DNA of 7,315 bases from an uncultured Roseburia sp. GTDB lineage: Bacteria; Bacillota; Clostridia; Lachnospirales; Lachnospiraceae. The stretch is taken from positions 1 through 7,315 of the forward strand of contig CAMTDY010000140.1 in the NCBI GenBank assembly GCA_947070915.1. Direction: 5' to 3'. The position numbers were made by a program, and so were the translations under genes. Shown here one piece after another: positions 1-6,232 of this stretch (within the stretch, counting starts at the first letter, position 1; every line of letters begins with the position of its first letter). Under the pieces are notes generated by a model. The model ran no database searches and was not told where the DNA came from. It saw only the letters and a list, made by a program, of their open reading frames with translations.

Positions 1-1694
1 GATTAAAATCATCCGGCAGAACGTGTACTTCGGCAGGACCGTCCCAGGATATTACAGGCAGGATCCAGGCTGGTAAAACCTATAACGTGTCGGCGAAGGT
101 TCAGTACAGACAGGATGAAAGTGATCCAGACAGTGTGAATTATCCGGCTGAGAAAACATTTCTTATGACGCTCCGTTATGGTGACGGAACCTATGTCAAC
201 ATCGGAAATGCAACAGCCAAAAAAGGTGAGTGGGGAACGATCCAGGGAACCTATACTGTACCAGCCAACGCTGATTTGTCCAATGTAACAGTTTTTATTG
301 AAACCCCATATGTATCAAACCCGGCACCAGCCAATGATCTGATGACTTTTTATGTGGATGATGTTTCCATGAAAGAAATTGTGTCGGTTATTGAAAACGG
401 CGGTTTTGAAAACGGATATGACAAGTGGACAAGCATTGGGAATGCGACGCTGAATCTTGGATATGTTACAAAGTACAGCGGGAACCACTCCATGCAGGCA
501 ACGGACCGTAAGGCAACAGCAGCTGGTCCGCTGCAGGATATTACCGGAAAGATTCAAAAGGGACAGAAGTACAAAGTAAGTGCGAGATTTTATTTTACGG
601 AAGGAAGCAGGGCAGAGCAGACTTTTAATATCTGCATCAAAAGCGGAAGCAAGATAAGTATAATGGCAGGTGGAAACGTGTCCAGAGGGAATTGGGGACT
701 TGTAGAAGGAACCTATACCATCCCGGCGGATGCCGATCTGTCCAGTACAAAAGTATTTGTTGAAACTGCCTTCAAGAGCAGTCCGGCTGCCGATGATCTG
801 ATTCCATTCTATGTTGATGATATCTCTATGATTGCTGCAGGCTCAGATACAGGCAAAGACGAACCCGTCGATTCAGGCTACTCAAAACCAAAATCATTTA
901 TCGATGCAAATTACAATACACCAGCTGATTTCGACCAGAAAAAAGCAGGAGTTACATATGGAGAGATCAAAACCGTTGAATATTATTCCTATGTTGCAGA
1001 GATGAACCGGAAAGCTACGGTTATTCTTCCGCCGAAATATAATCCGTCGAAGAAGTATCCGGTATTATACCTTCTTCATGGAATTGGTGGAAGTGAGACT
1101 GAGTGGCTGGATGGAAATCCCAATGAGATTGTGAGTAATATGGTAGCAGCGGGAACGGCAAAAGAGATGATCATGGTACTTCCGAACCAGTGTGTAAGGC
1201 ATAAGAGTGAGGCAAATCCTGCACATCTGTCACTGGAACAGTTTGGGATGTATAATCGAATGCTGGATGACCTGAAGACCAGCCTGATCCCATACATTGA
1301 GAAAAACTATCCTGTGAAACCGGGACGTGACAACAGGGCGATTGCAGGATTGTCAATGGGAGGACGTAACGCGATCTACATTGGTGTGAAAATGGTAAAT
1401 GATTTTGCCTACACAGGTGCCTTCTGTCCGGCAGTCGGAGTGCTGCCATATTGGAGAGAGGGTGGACTCCTCACAACGAAGACACTTACTATACCACAGG
1501 AGTATAGAAAAAATACGTTGTATATGATTGTTGCAGGTGATGGAGATACGATTGTCGGCGACAGCCCGCTTCAGTACAGCACAACTTTGAAAAATAATGG
1601 TTTTGACCATATTTATTATAACTGGCCTGGAGGTCATTGGTGGGGACCATGGAAAAACGGATTGTATAATTTTGCAAGAAGGATTTTCCAGTAA
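1..1694 (+). CDS. Modular polysaccharide esterase, 5' partial: CBM4_9-like x2 plus C-terminal CE1 esterase
   Basis: Probably secreted, releasing feruloyl or acetyl groups from plant xylan. The frame is open from base 3 to the TAA at 1692-1694, so the GTG at 87 is internal; residues coded upstream of it match the second module. Order: truncated carbohydrate-binding module (to about 371), full second module (about 393-830), a short linker, and an alpha/beta-hydrolase domain (about 963-1691). The hydrolase shows the HGIGG oxyanion-type motif (1077 on), the nucleophile Ser in GLSMGG (codon 1353), Asp in AGDGD (codon 1545) and His in GGHWW (codon 1635). The Asp-to-end segment aligns from memory with the Clostridium thermocellum XynZ esterase pattern (GTND ... 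GGGHDFNVW), which supports CE1. CBM-CBM-CE1 with the esterase last recalls XynY-type enzymes, so a GH10 xylanase could lie upstream, but that is inference. No dockerin or sortase signal is seen at the C-terminus. Feruloyl versus acetyl specificity cannot be decided. Confidence 0.9.
   Translation, partial: LKSSGRTCTSAGPSQDITGRIQAGKTYNVSAKVQYRQDESDPDSVNYPAEKTFLMTLRYGDGTYVNIGNATAKKGEWGTIQGTYTVPANADLSNVTVFIETPYVSNPAPANDLMTFYVDDVSMKEIVSVIENGGFENGYDKWTSIGNATLNLGYVTKYSGNHSMQATDRKATAAGPLQDITGKIQKGQKYKVSARFYFTEGSRAEQTFNICIKSGSKISIMAGGNVSRGNWGLVEGTYTIPADADLSSTKVFVETAFKSSPAADDLIPFYVDDISMIAAGSDTGKDEPVDSGYSKPKSFIDANYNTPADFDQKKAGVTYGEIKTVEYYSYVAEMNRKATVILPPKYNPSKKYPVLYLLHGIGGSETEWLDGNPNEIVSNMVAAGTAKEMIMVLPNQCVRHKSEANPAHLSLEQFGMYNRMLDDLKTSLIPYIEKNYPVKPGRDNRAIAGLSMGGRNAIYIGVKMVNDFAYTGAFCPAVGVLPYWREGGLLTTKTLTIPQEYRKNTLYMIVAGDGDTIVGDSPLQYSTTLKNNGFDHIYYNWPGGHWWGPWKNGLYNFARRIFQ
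3..830 (+). repeat. Tandem carbohydrate-binding modules (intragenic duplication)
   Basis: The translation repeats. Copy 1 (from base 3 to about 371) and copy 2 (about 393-830) share the series AGPxQDITGxIQxGxxYxVSA, GxWGxxxGTYTxPAxADLS, VFxET and FYVDDxSM in the same order. Copy 2 starts with the ENGGFENG motif typical of CBM4/CBM9/CBM22-like modules, and copy 1 has lost its N-terminal part to the window edge. The copies have diverged in the middle, where copy 1 carries a longer loop, so this is an old duplication rather than a recent exact one. Xylan or beta-glucan binding is the family expectation, not shown here. Confidence 0.8.
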
Positions 1695-1735
1695 ACGGTG
1701 ACTCGAACCATCTCTATAAAGTGCTGTAAAAAAGA

Positions 1736-1770
1736 CGGCTCCTGTTGTGTTTAAACAGGAGCTGGTTTTT
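1736..1770 (+). terminator. Intrinsic terminator after the esterase gene
   Basis: The arms GCTCCTGTT (1738-1746) and AACAGGAGC (1754-1762) form a perfect 9-bp stem with a 7-nt loop. It can be extended by a G-U and a C-G pair (1736-1737 with 1763-1764). A five-T run follows at 1766-1770. It sits 41 bases after the esterase stop and separates that gene from the next promoter. Confidence 0.9.
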
Positions 1771-1802
1771 ATAAAAGAAAAAAAGATGTACTCGGAAAGG
1801 AC

Positions 1803-1831
1803 TGGATATCAAATCAAAAGCGTGTTATAAT
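1803..1831 (+). promoter_or_regulatory. Vegetative (sigma-A type) promoter for the PAS-receiver gene
   Basis: A perfect TATAAT (1826-1831) is preceded by TG one base upstream (1823-1824), giving an extended -10. A 4/6 match to TTGACA (TGGATA, 1803-1808) lies 17 bases upstream. The predicted start near 1838 leaves a leader of about 70 bases before the ATG at 1907. It lies just downstream of the esterase terminator. Confidence 0.65.
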
Positions 1832-1906
1832 AAAATGTATCACTATCTAACTGGGCAAAATGGAATATCTTGTCAATTTTAAGATGATCAATGTTAGGGA
1901 GGTACT

Positions 1907-2941
1907 ATGAGAGGAAATTTGTGGAATTATTTGGGATGTGGGATCATTGGAGTGATTTTGGGGATTGTTGTGATGGGATGGCTGCTGTTCAGGGACAAAA
2001 AGAGGGCAAAGCAGTGGGGAGAAGAATTCATCAATCAAATTTCAAATAATATAGATATGGTTATGCTCGTTTATTCACCTGCGGAAAAAAAAGTTTTATT
2101 TGTGACGGACAGCGTGAGCTGGATGCTGGGAATACGGAAAGAGCATATCTATCAGGATATTAGTTATCTATTTGAAAAACTGATCATTGTATCGGAAGAA
2201 AAAAATTTTATGAGGGATTTTTATAACGGAAATATTATTCTTTCAGTCCAGAAAGAGTGTGAGATCATTGATATGCGGAAAAAACAGAACCACTGGGGAT
2301 ATTTTAAGATTGTTCCCCGTGACGACGGCAACTATCTGATGACTCTGACCGACGCTACAGTGGAGCGCGAATTAGCTAATGCATTGCTGGCATCCGTGAA
2401 TACCCTGGATGATGTTCGGCGGAAAGATCCGGAACTTGTTCTCGCCAGCGTGGAAAAACTAAACCAGGAACAGGAAAATAGATCTGTATTCGAGGAACCT
2501 GTGTCTGCTATTCAACAGGAAGAGGCTGGTCAGAGTCAGCTGCCAGAGCAAAGATATGAGAATAAGCGGGTTTTGATCGTGGAAGATAATGCCATCAACA
2601 TGGAGACGGCATGTCAGATTTTAAAGGGTATGGGAGTGGAGATTGATCAGGCTGTGAACGGAGAAGAGGCAGTCAGAAAATTCCAGAATTCCTGGGAGGA
2701 TTATTATGATATTGTTTTCATGGATATTCAGATGCCAATTATGGATGGAAATGAAGCGACAAAAAAAATTCGTGCCATGGAAAGAAAAGATGCCAAAGTA
2801 ATACCTATTGTGGCAATGACGGCATATATATTTACCGAGGATATCCGTGCTTCTATTCAGGCAGGGATGGATATGCATATTGCAAAGCCGTTGAATACGC
2901 AGAAAGTATCGGATGTTATGAAAAAATATCTGGCAAATTAG
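1907..2941 (+). CDS. Membrane-anchored PAS-like/receiver domain protein lacking a histidine kinase core
   Basis: A 344-residue signalling protein of unknown output. One N-terminal membrane segment (about 8-28) is followed by a basic stretch (RDKKRAK), so the rest is predicted to be cytoplasmic. Residues about 40-150 look PAS-like, ending in YFKIVPRDDGNYLMTLTDAT. A helical, Glu/Gln-rich linker (about 150-218) leads to a full receiver domain (220-344). The receiver has the acidic pair E226/D227, phosphoacceptor D273 in FMDIQMP, T305 and K327 before Pro, so it should accept a phosphoryl group. No H-box, N-box or G-box is present and there is no DNA-binding output domain. The receiver resembles those at the end of hybrid histidine kinases, so this could be a hybrid kinase whose catalytic core was lost, or a dedicated phosphate sink or adaptor. 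The reading frame shows no break. The start is supported by AGGGAGG upstream of ATG 1907. No partner kinase is in the window. Confidence 0.85.
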   Translation: MRGNLWNYLGCGIIGVILGIVVMGWLLFRDKKRAKQWGEEFINQISNNIDMVMLVYSPAEKKVLFVTDSVSWMLGIRKEHIYQDISYLFEKLIIVSEEKNFMRDFYNGNIILSVQKECEIIDMRKKQNHWGYFKIVPRDDGNYLMTLTDATVERELANALLASVNTLDDVRRKDPELVLASVEKLNQEQENRSVFEEPVSAIQQEEAGQSQLPEQRYENKRVLIVEDNAINMETACQILKGMGVEIDQAVNGEEAVRKFQNSWEDYYDIVFMDIQMPIMDGNEATKKIRAMERKDAKVIPIVAMTAYIFTEDIRASIQAGMDMHIAKPLNTQKVSDVMKKYLAN

Positions 2942-2946
2942 TACTT

Positions 2947-2989
2947 CGGCGCATTGTGAGGAAAAGGATGGAATCCGGTGCGCCGTTTT
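2947..2989 (+). terminator. Candidate weak terminator between the receiver and permease genes
   Basis: CGGCGCA (2947-2953) and TGCGCCG (2979-2985) form a perfect 7-bp GC-rich stem directly followed by TTTT (2986-2989). The loop is long (25 bases) and the T run short, so termination may be partial. It lies just after the receiver gene's TAG and just before the permease ribosome binding site, so it could also affect permease translation. Confidence 0.45.
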
Positions 2990-3006
2990 GAAATGGAGGG
3001 AGCGGG

Positions 3007-4128
3007 ATGAAACTGGATACCCGGACATGCATCCGGACAGGGGTTACGGTCGTTGCGGTCTATTTATTTATCCACTACTGGTCTGTGATCGCAGGGGGGA
3101 TCGGACTTGCCCTTCATGCGGCATCGCCGCTGATCCTCGGATTTGTGGTGGCCTATGCGGTGAACATACTGATGAGCGTTTTTGAACGTATTTATTTTCC
3201 CCGTACCCATAACCGGATTTTAAACAGGAGCAGAACAATAGTGTGCATTCTGCTCTCGTATCTGAGCCTGATCGGGATCATCGCTTTGATCATCGGTCTG
3301 ATCGTGCCGGAGCTCACCAGTTGTGTTAAGATACTTATCGCTAAGATTCCTCCGCTGATGGAACGGGTATCCGGCATGCTGCAGAATAACCAGGAAATGA
3401 GCGGGGTAGTAAAAGAGTTTGGGACTATGACGGCAAATGGAAATATTGACTGGCAGAGCATCGTAACAAAGGCCGCGGACTGGATGGCAGGCAGTCTGGG
3501 AGGAGCAATGGGACTGGTGGGGAGTGTGGTCTCAGCAACTTTTTCCACGACGTTTAACATTATAATGAGTCTGATATTTTCTGTATATCTGCTGGCTGGA
3601 AAGAAAAAATTATTGTCCCAGATTAAACGGACGGCAAAAGCCTATATAAAAATGGAGATTTATGAAAAGATCCGTTATTTTCTCGGAGTACTCAATGAGA
3701 GTTTTCACAGCTTTATCGTTGGACAGTGTCTGGAAGCGGTGATCCTGGGCAGTTTGTGCGCCATTGGCCTGCTGGTGCTCCGCATGCCTTACGCTGGCAT
3801 GATCGGGGCGTTGATCGGCTTTACTGCATTGATCCCGGTGGCAGGAGCTTATATCGGCGGAGCGGTGGGATTTTTGATGATTGCCACAGAATCTCCTGTT
3901 CAGGCGGTTATCTTTGTGATCTTTCTGGTGATTTTGCAGCAGCTGGAAGGACAGCTGATCTATCCCAGAGTAGTAGGAGCCTCCATCGGCTTGCCGGGGA
4001 TCTGGGTGCTGGCGGCGGTTACGGTAGGAGGAAGTGTGATGGGAGTCAGCGGCATGCTGATCTTTGTACCGCTGGCCTCTGCAGTGTACCGGCTGTTGAA
4101 AGAGGATGTGGATAAGAGGACGGGTTAG
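3007..4128 (+). CDS. AI-2E (PerM/TqsA-type) family membrane transporter
   Basis: A 373-residue polytopic inner-membrane protein of the AI-2E transporter family (PF01594). Hydrophobic segments lie at about 11-33, 38-57, 77-100, 164-197, 238-259, 262-292, 298-312 and 331-362. Between the third and fourth is the family's typical soluble segment (about 101-160). Family hallmarks are seen: SFIVGQCLEAVILG (235-248), the PYAGMIGALIGFTALIPVAGAYIGG region (261-285) and EGQLIYPRVVGASIGLP (314-330). Length fits the family. GGAGGG at 2995-3000 supports ATG 3007. The substrate is unknown: only some members move autoinducer-2, while others are linked to sodium-proton exchange or have no known role, so the name should not be read as proof of quorum-signal export. 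It is probably transcribed by readthrough from the receiver gene or from an unrecognised promoter. Confidence 0.93.
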   Translation: MKLDTRTCIRTGVTVVAVYLFIHYWSVIAGGIGLALHAASPLILGFVVAYAVNILMSVFERIYFPRTHNRILNRSRTIVCILLSYLSLIGIIALIIGLIVPELTSCVKILIAKIPPLMERVSGMLQNNQEMSGVVKEFGTMTANGNIDWQSIVTKAADWMAGSLGGAMGLVGSVVSATFSTTFNIIMSLIFSVYLLAGKKKLLSQIKRTAKAYIKMEIYEKIRYFLGVLNESFHSFIVGQCLEAVILGSLCAIGLLVLRMPYAGMIGALIGFTALIPVAGAYIGGAVGFLMIATESPVQAVIFVIFLVILQQLEGQLIYPRVVGASIGLPGIWVLAAVTVGGSVMGVSGMLIFVPLASAVYRLLKEDVDKRTG

Positions 4129-4152
4129 CCTGGCGGCGCCATTGTCCTTTTT
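4114..4152 (+). terminator. Candidate terminator overlapping the 3' end of the permease gene
   Basis: AGGAC (4117-4121) pairs with GTCCT (4144-4148), and the stem can be extended through a G-U and A-T pairs to 4114/4151. A small inner hairpin TGGC/GCCA lies at 4131-4141. The T-rich run TTTTT at 4148-4152 follows. The stem is interrupted and overlaps coding sequence, so this is a tentative call. Confidence 0.35.
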
Positions 4153-4156
4153 CCTT

Positions 4157-4184
4157 TTGATTGGGATGAACAATAAATTATTTT
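4157..4184 (+). promoter_or_regulatory. Possible weak promoter upstream of the SDR gene
   Basis: TTGATT (4157-4162, 4/6 to TTGACA) and TATTTT (4179-4184, 4/6 to TATAAT) are spaced 16 bases apart in an AT-rich stretch, 45-50 bases before the SDR start codon. The match is modest. It is listed because the SDR/YjbR pair needs a promoter and this is the best candidate in the gap. Confidence 0.3.
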
Positions 4185-4228
4185 TAAAGCTTATGGGTGT
4201 GCCCTGGCTTTTATGGTGAAAGGGGAAA

Positions 4229-5041
4229 ATGCGTATGTCTGCTTATACATTGATCACAGGTGCAACCGGCGGTATCGGACTGGAATTTGCGAAGGTTTTT
4301 GCAGAGAGAGGAAGTTCTCTGATCCTGGTGGCAAGAAATAGAGAGCGGCTGAAAAAGATCCAGAGAGCTCTGGAGTCCGCTTATAGGGTAGATGTGGAGA
4401 TCATTTCTGCTGATCTGGCAGAAGATCAGGCACCAGAGAATATATACCGTTTTGTGAAGTCCCAGGGCTGGCGGGTAAAGATCCTTGTCAACAATGTGGG
4501 GTTCGGCGATCATAATTGCTTTTTTGATACGGGCTGGCAGCGGCATCAAAATATGATCCATGTCAATATTACAGCATTGATGCATTTAACGTATTTATTT
4601 GGAGAGGATATGCGTAAAAGAAGGAACGGGAAGATCTTAAATGTGTCATCGCTGGCCTCTTTTTGTGCCGGGCCTTATATGTCAGTATATTATGCTTCTA
4701 AAAGTTTTGTGCGTTCCTTTTCGGAAGCCCTCTCTGAGGAACTCAGGCCCTATCATGTCACAGTGACGGCACTTTGTCCGGGACCGGTAGCCACCGGCTT
4801 TGAAAAGAATGCCGGTCTGCAGGATTCCCGGATGTTTAAACTGCTTCACGTCTCGGATGCGGCTTCTGTTGCCCGTGCCGGGTATGTGGGGATGATGAAA
4901 GGGAAGGCGCTGGTTTATTATGGATGGCAGACCAAAGCGGCGAGCCTGTTATCCCGGATGTTTCCGAGGATGGTGACCAGGAAAGCTGCCATGTATGTCA
5001 ATGTGATAAAAGAGAGCAGGAGAGTTTCAGATACTATGTGA
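4229..5041 (+). CDS. Short-chain dehydrogenase/reductase (classical SDR, COG0300-like)
   Basis: A cytoplasmic NAD(P)-dependent oxidoreductase of 270 residues with unknown substrate. The Rossmann glycine motif TGATGGIG is at 10-17. R36 after the second strand (LVAR) suggests NADP(H) preference. D62 is the adenine-binding Asp and NNVG (88-91) the stabilising motif, with Val where Ala is usual. The catalytic set is N113, S141, Y154 and K158 (YYASK), followed by the CPGPVATG loop (183-190). The tail (about 205-270), with a basic hydrophobic segment near SLLSRMFPRMVTRKA, matches the DltE/YqjQ-like SDR group from memory. Two in-frame ATGs exist. The purine-rich AGGGG (4221-4225) is only 3 bases from ATG 4229 but 9 from ATG 4235, so translation may really begin at 4235 (MSAYTLITG). 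Only 27 bases separate its TGA from the favoured start of the next gene, suggesting co-transcription. Confidence 0.93.
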   Translation: MRMSAYTLITGATGGIGLEFAKVFAERGSSLILVARNRERLKKIQRALESAYRVDVEIISADLAEDQAPENIYRFVKSQGWRVKILVNNVGFGDHNCFFDTGWQRHQNMIHVNITALMHLTYLFGEDMRKRRNGKILNVSSLASFCAGPYMSVYYASKSFVRSFSEALSEELRPYHVTVTALCPGPVATGFEKNAGLQDSRMFKLLHVSDAASVARAGYVGMMKGKALVYYGWQTKAASLLSRMFPRMVTRKAAMYVNVIKESRRVSDTM

Positions 5042-5068
5042 AAGAAAGAGAAAACGGAGGGAATGCAT

Positions 5069-5434
5069 ATGAAGTACGAGTGGATGGATGAATATTTGCT
5101 GGGAAAAAAAGGGGTGACCAAAGATCTTCAGAAGAATTGGAACTGGGTTCGTTATCACATCGGAGGCAAGATGTTTGCTGCGCTGTGTCTGGATGAGGAA
5201 GATATTCCATATTATATTACGCTAAAACTGGATCCTGTGGAAGGTGAATTTTTAAGGGAACAGTATGAGGATATACTTCCAGGCTATTATATGAATAAGA
5301 AACATTGGAATTCCATCAAACCCGATGGAGAAGTGCCGGATGATCTGGTAAAAGATCTTCTGGACAAATCTTATCAGCTGGTATTGGGCGGCTTGAGTAA
5401 GAAAAAGCAGCAGGAGATTCTGGAAATGAGTTAA
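5069..5434 (+). CDS. MmcQ/YjbR family protein
   Basis: A 121-residue small cytoplasmic protein of the MmcQ/YjbR family (PF04237), whose fold resembles a double-wing DNA-binding domain but whose role is not established. Recognised parts are YHIGGKMFA (29-37), the TLKLDPVEGEFLREQY block (51-66) and the family signature PGYYMNKKHWNSI (71-83), followed by the C-terminal helix around SYQLVLGGLSKK. Length is normal. The start is chosen at 5069, not at the in-frame ATG 5063, because the ribosome binding site GGAGGG (5056-5061) is 7 bases from 5069 but only 1 from 5063. It closely follows the SDR gene, probably as one transcript. No terminator is visible after its TAA, so transcripts may run on into the insertion-sequence remnant. 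Confidence 0.92.
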   Translation: MKYEWMDEYLLGKKGVTKDLQKNWNWVRYHIGGKMFAALCLDEEDIPYYITLKLDPVEGEFLREQYEDILPGYYMNKKHWNSIKPDGEVPDDLVKDLLDKSYQLVLGGLSKKKQQEILEMS

Positions 5435-5449
5435 TGACAAACTAGTGTA

Positions 5450-5477
5450 TTGACACAATTATATTCAATTTAATAAT
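5450..5477 (+). promoter_or_regulatory. Promoter upstream of the IS630 remnant
   Basis: A perfect TTGACA (5450-5455) and a 5/6 match AATAAT (5472-5477) are spaced 16 bases apart. The predicted start is near 5484, about 47 bases before the transposase ATG at 5531. It may be the element's own promoter or may predate it. With the transposase broken, it could now supply transcription toward the lipoprotein gene. Confidence 0.5.
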
Positions 5478-5488
5478 TCTTTCATTTT

Positions 5489-5525
5489 TCACCGTTTCAT
5501 GATATGAAAAAAGAAACGGCGGTGA
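5489..5525 (+). repeat. Inverted repeat at the left side of the IS630 remnant
   Basis: CCGTTTC (5492-5498) is perfectly complementary to GAAACGG (5513-5519). Alternatively TCACCG (5489-5494) pairs with CGGTGA (5520-5525), TTTC (5495-5498) pairs with GAAA (5513-5516), and three bases bulge on the right arm. A smaller palindrome, TTTCAT-GAT-ATGAAA (5495-5509), is nested inside. It lies in the transposase leader and could be RNA secondary structure limiting transposase translation, or part of the element end. No matching copy was found on the right side. Confidence 0.5.
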
Positions 5526-5962
5526 TTCTTATGGCAAGACCTAAAACATATCATATTATGCTCAGCGACAATGAAGTGGCCGCTCTTTGTAAAGTTATCA
5601 AGGACAAAAAAATTATTATCAAATATAATATCAGCCCAAATTCAAGCGCAGCATTACGCAAGGCAGATGGGCGGGTGGAAGCTCATCTAATTCAAATTGC
5701 CTGTGGCCCAGCACCTGAAGGGCACTCCGGGTGGACCATCCGGCTTCTGGAAGAGAAAAACCGTATTGAACTGGAAACACCAGTCAGCAGGGAAACTATC
5801 CGGAGGGTATTTAAAAATGATCTTAGACCTCACCGCAGTGGCTACTGGTGCATCCCGCCAAAAGAAGATGCAGAATTCATAGCATGTATGGAGGATGTCC
5901 TTGACACCTATGAACTTCCATATAATTCTATGCGCCCTGTTGTCTGCATGGACGAAAGCTGC
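5489..5962 (+). mobile_element. Remnant of an IS630-family insertion sequence
   Basis: The stretch holds a transposase fragment of the IS630 type plus its leader. The right part of the element is missing: sequence similarity to IS630 transposases stops around 5962, just after the first catalytic Asp, and unrelated coding sequence follows. No terminal inverted repeat pair or TA target duplication can be assigned, so the left limit given is approximate. The element cannot move by itself. Confidence 0.6.
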
Positions 5963-5983
5963 TATAAAAGCAAAAGAATTTAA
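5531..5983 (+). pseudogene. IS630-family transposase, internally deleted and 3'-truncated
   Basis: The protein begins MARPKTYHIMLSDNEVAALC, the usual start of this transposase type, so ATG 5531 is preferred over the in-frame ATG 5504. After KDKK (residue 27) it jumps to IIIKYNISPNSSAALRKADG, skipping roughly the helix-turn-helix region that normally lies between (judged from memory of intact relatives). It then continues normally through GPAPEGHSGWTIRLL (59-73), RPHRSGYWCIPPKEDAEF (99-116) and PVVCMDES (136-143). D141 is the first Asp of the DDE triad. Soon after, residues CYKSKRI and a stop come from foreign sequence, so the other two acidic catalytic residues are absent. About 150 residues remain of a protein usually over 300. 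It is not functional as a transposase; a DNA-binding role is also unlikely because part of the HTH region is gone. Confidence 0.85.
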
Positions 5984-6158
5984 AAAATTATTTGGTTCTG
6001 TTATTTCGGCAAATAAGCAAGAAAAGGTTATAGATGACTTTATCAGACACTATTTTGAAGAGATTATTCGTAGAAGAGCAAGATTGCCTGAGCCAAAACC
6101 AGAAGATTTTGTTAAATTTTTTAGAAAGTTTGAAAATGTTGATTCAGAGGGTATTTAA
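5962..6158 (+). pseudogene. Orphan 3' fragment of an unidentified gene fused to the IS remnant
   Basis: After the IS630 similarity ends, a frame different from the transposase frame carries about 64 plausible protein residues: IKAKEFKKLFGSVISANKQ, then a charged helical stretch with DDFIRHYFEEIIRRR, a Pro-rich LPEPKPED, FVKFFRKFENVDSEGI and the TAA at 6156-6158. The frame can be read back to an ATG at 5895, but that ATG lies inside transposase sequence in the wrong frame, so it is not a genuine start. The residues look like the C-terminus of a real cytoplasmic protein whose 5' part was lost together with the right half of the insertion sequence. I do not recognise the family. No N-terminal counterpart is seen upstream of the insertion sequence. 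Confidence 0.45.
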
Positions 6159-6232
6159 TTTGAAATGGTAGTGTTTATGAGAGAAAAACAGGGTGTAAAA
6201 ATAAAGTACATTAAGTTTGGGGGGTATAAATT

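Noticed and set aside
2621..3028. Antisense frame opposite the receiver domain
   Set aside because: The sense strand encodes a complete receiver with all key residues; the antisense protein is His/Ile/Cys-rich and matches nothing.
3726..4115. Overlapping + strand frame inside the permease gene
   Set aside because: It is the alternate frame of conserved transmembrane coding sequence, with low-complexity Gly/Arg-rich translation and no ribosome binding site.
3007..4128. Reading the AI-2E permease as evidence of a quorum-sensing system with the adjacent receiver protein
   Set aside because: Family members have varied or unknown substrates, no luxS, lsr or sensor-kinase gene is present, and a hairpin lies between the two genes.
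3610..4173. Long antisense open frame (187 codons) opposite the permease gene
   Set aside because: It mirrors a well-supported AI-2E gene. Its protein is rich in His, Gln, Arg and Asp with no domain, as expected for a shadow of a GC-rich membrane-protein gene.
5895..6158. Treating this frame as a complete 87-residue gene
   Set aside because: Its ATG and first 20 or so codons lie in transposase sequence in the wrong frame. Only the part after about 5962 looks like real protein, so it is listed as a gene fragment.
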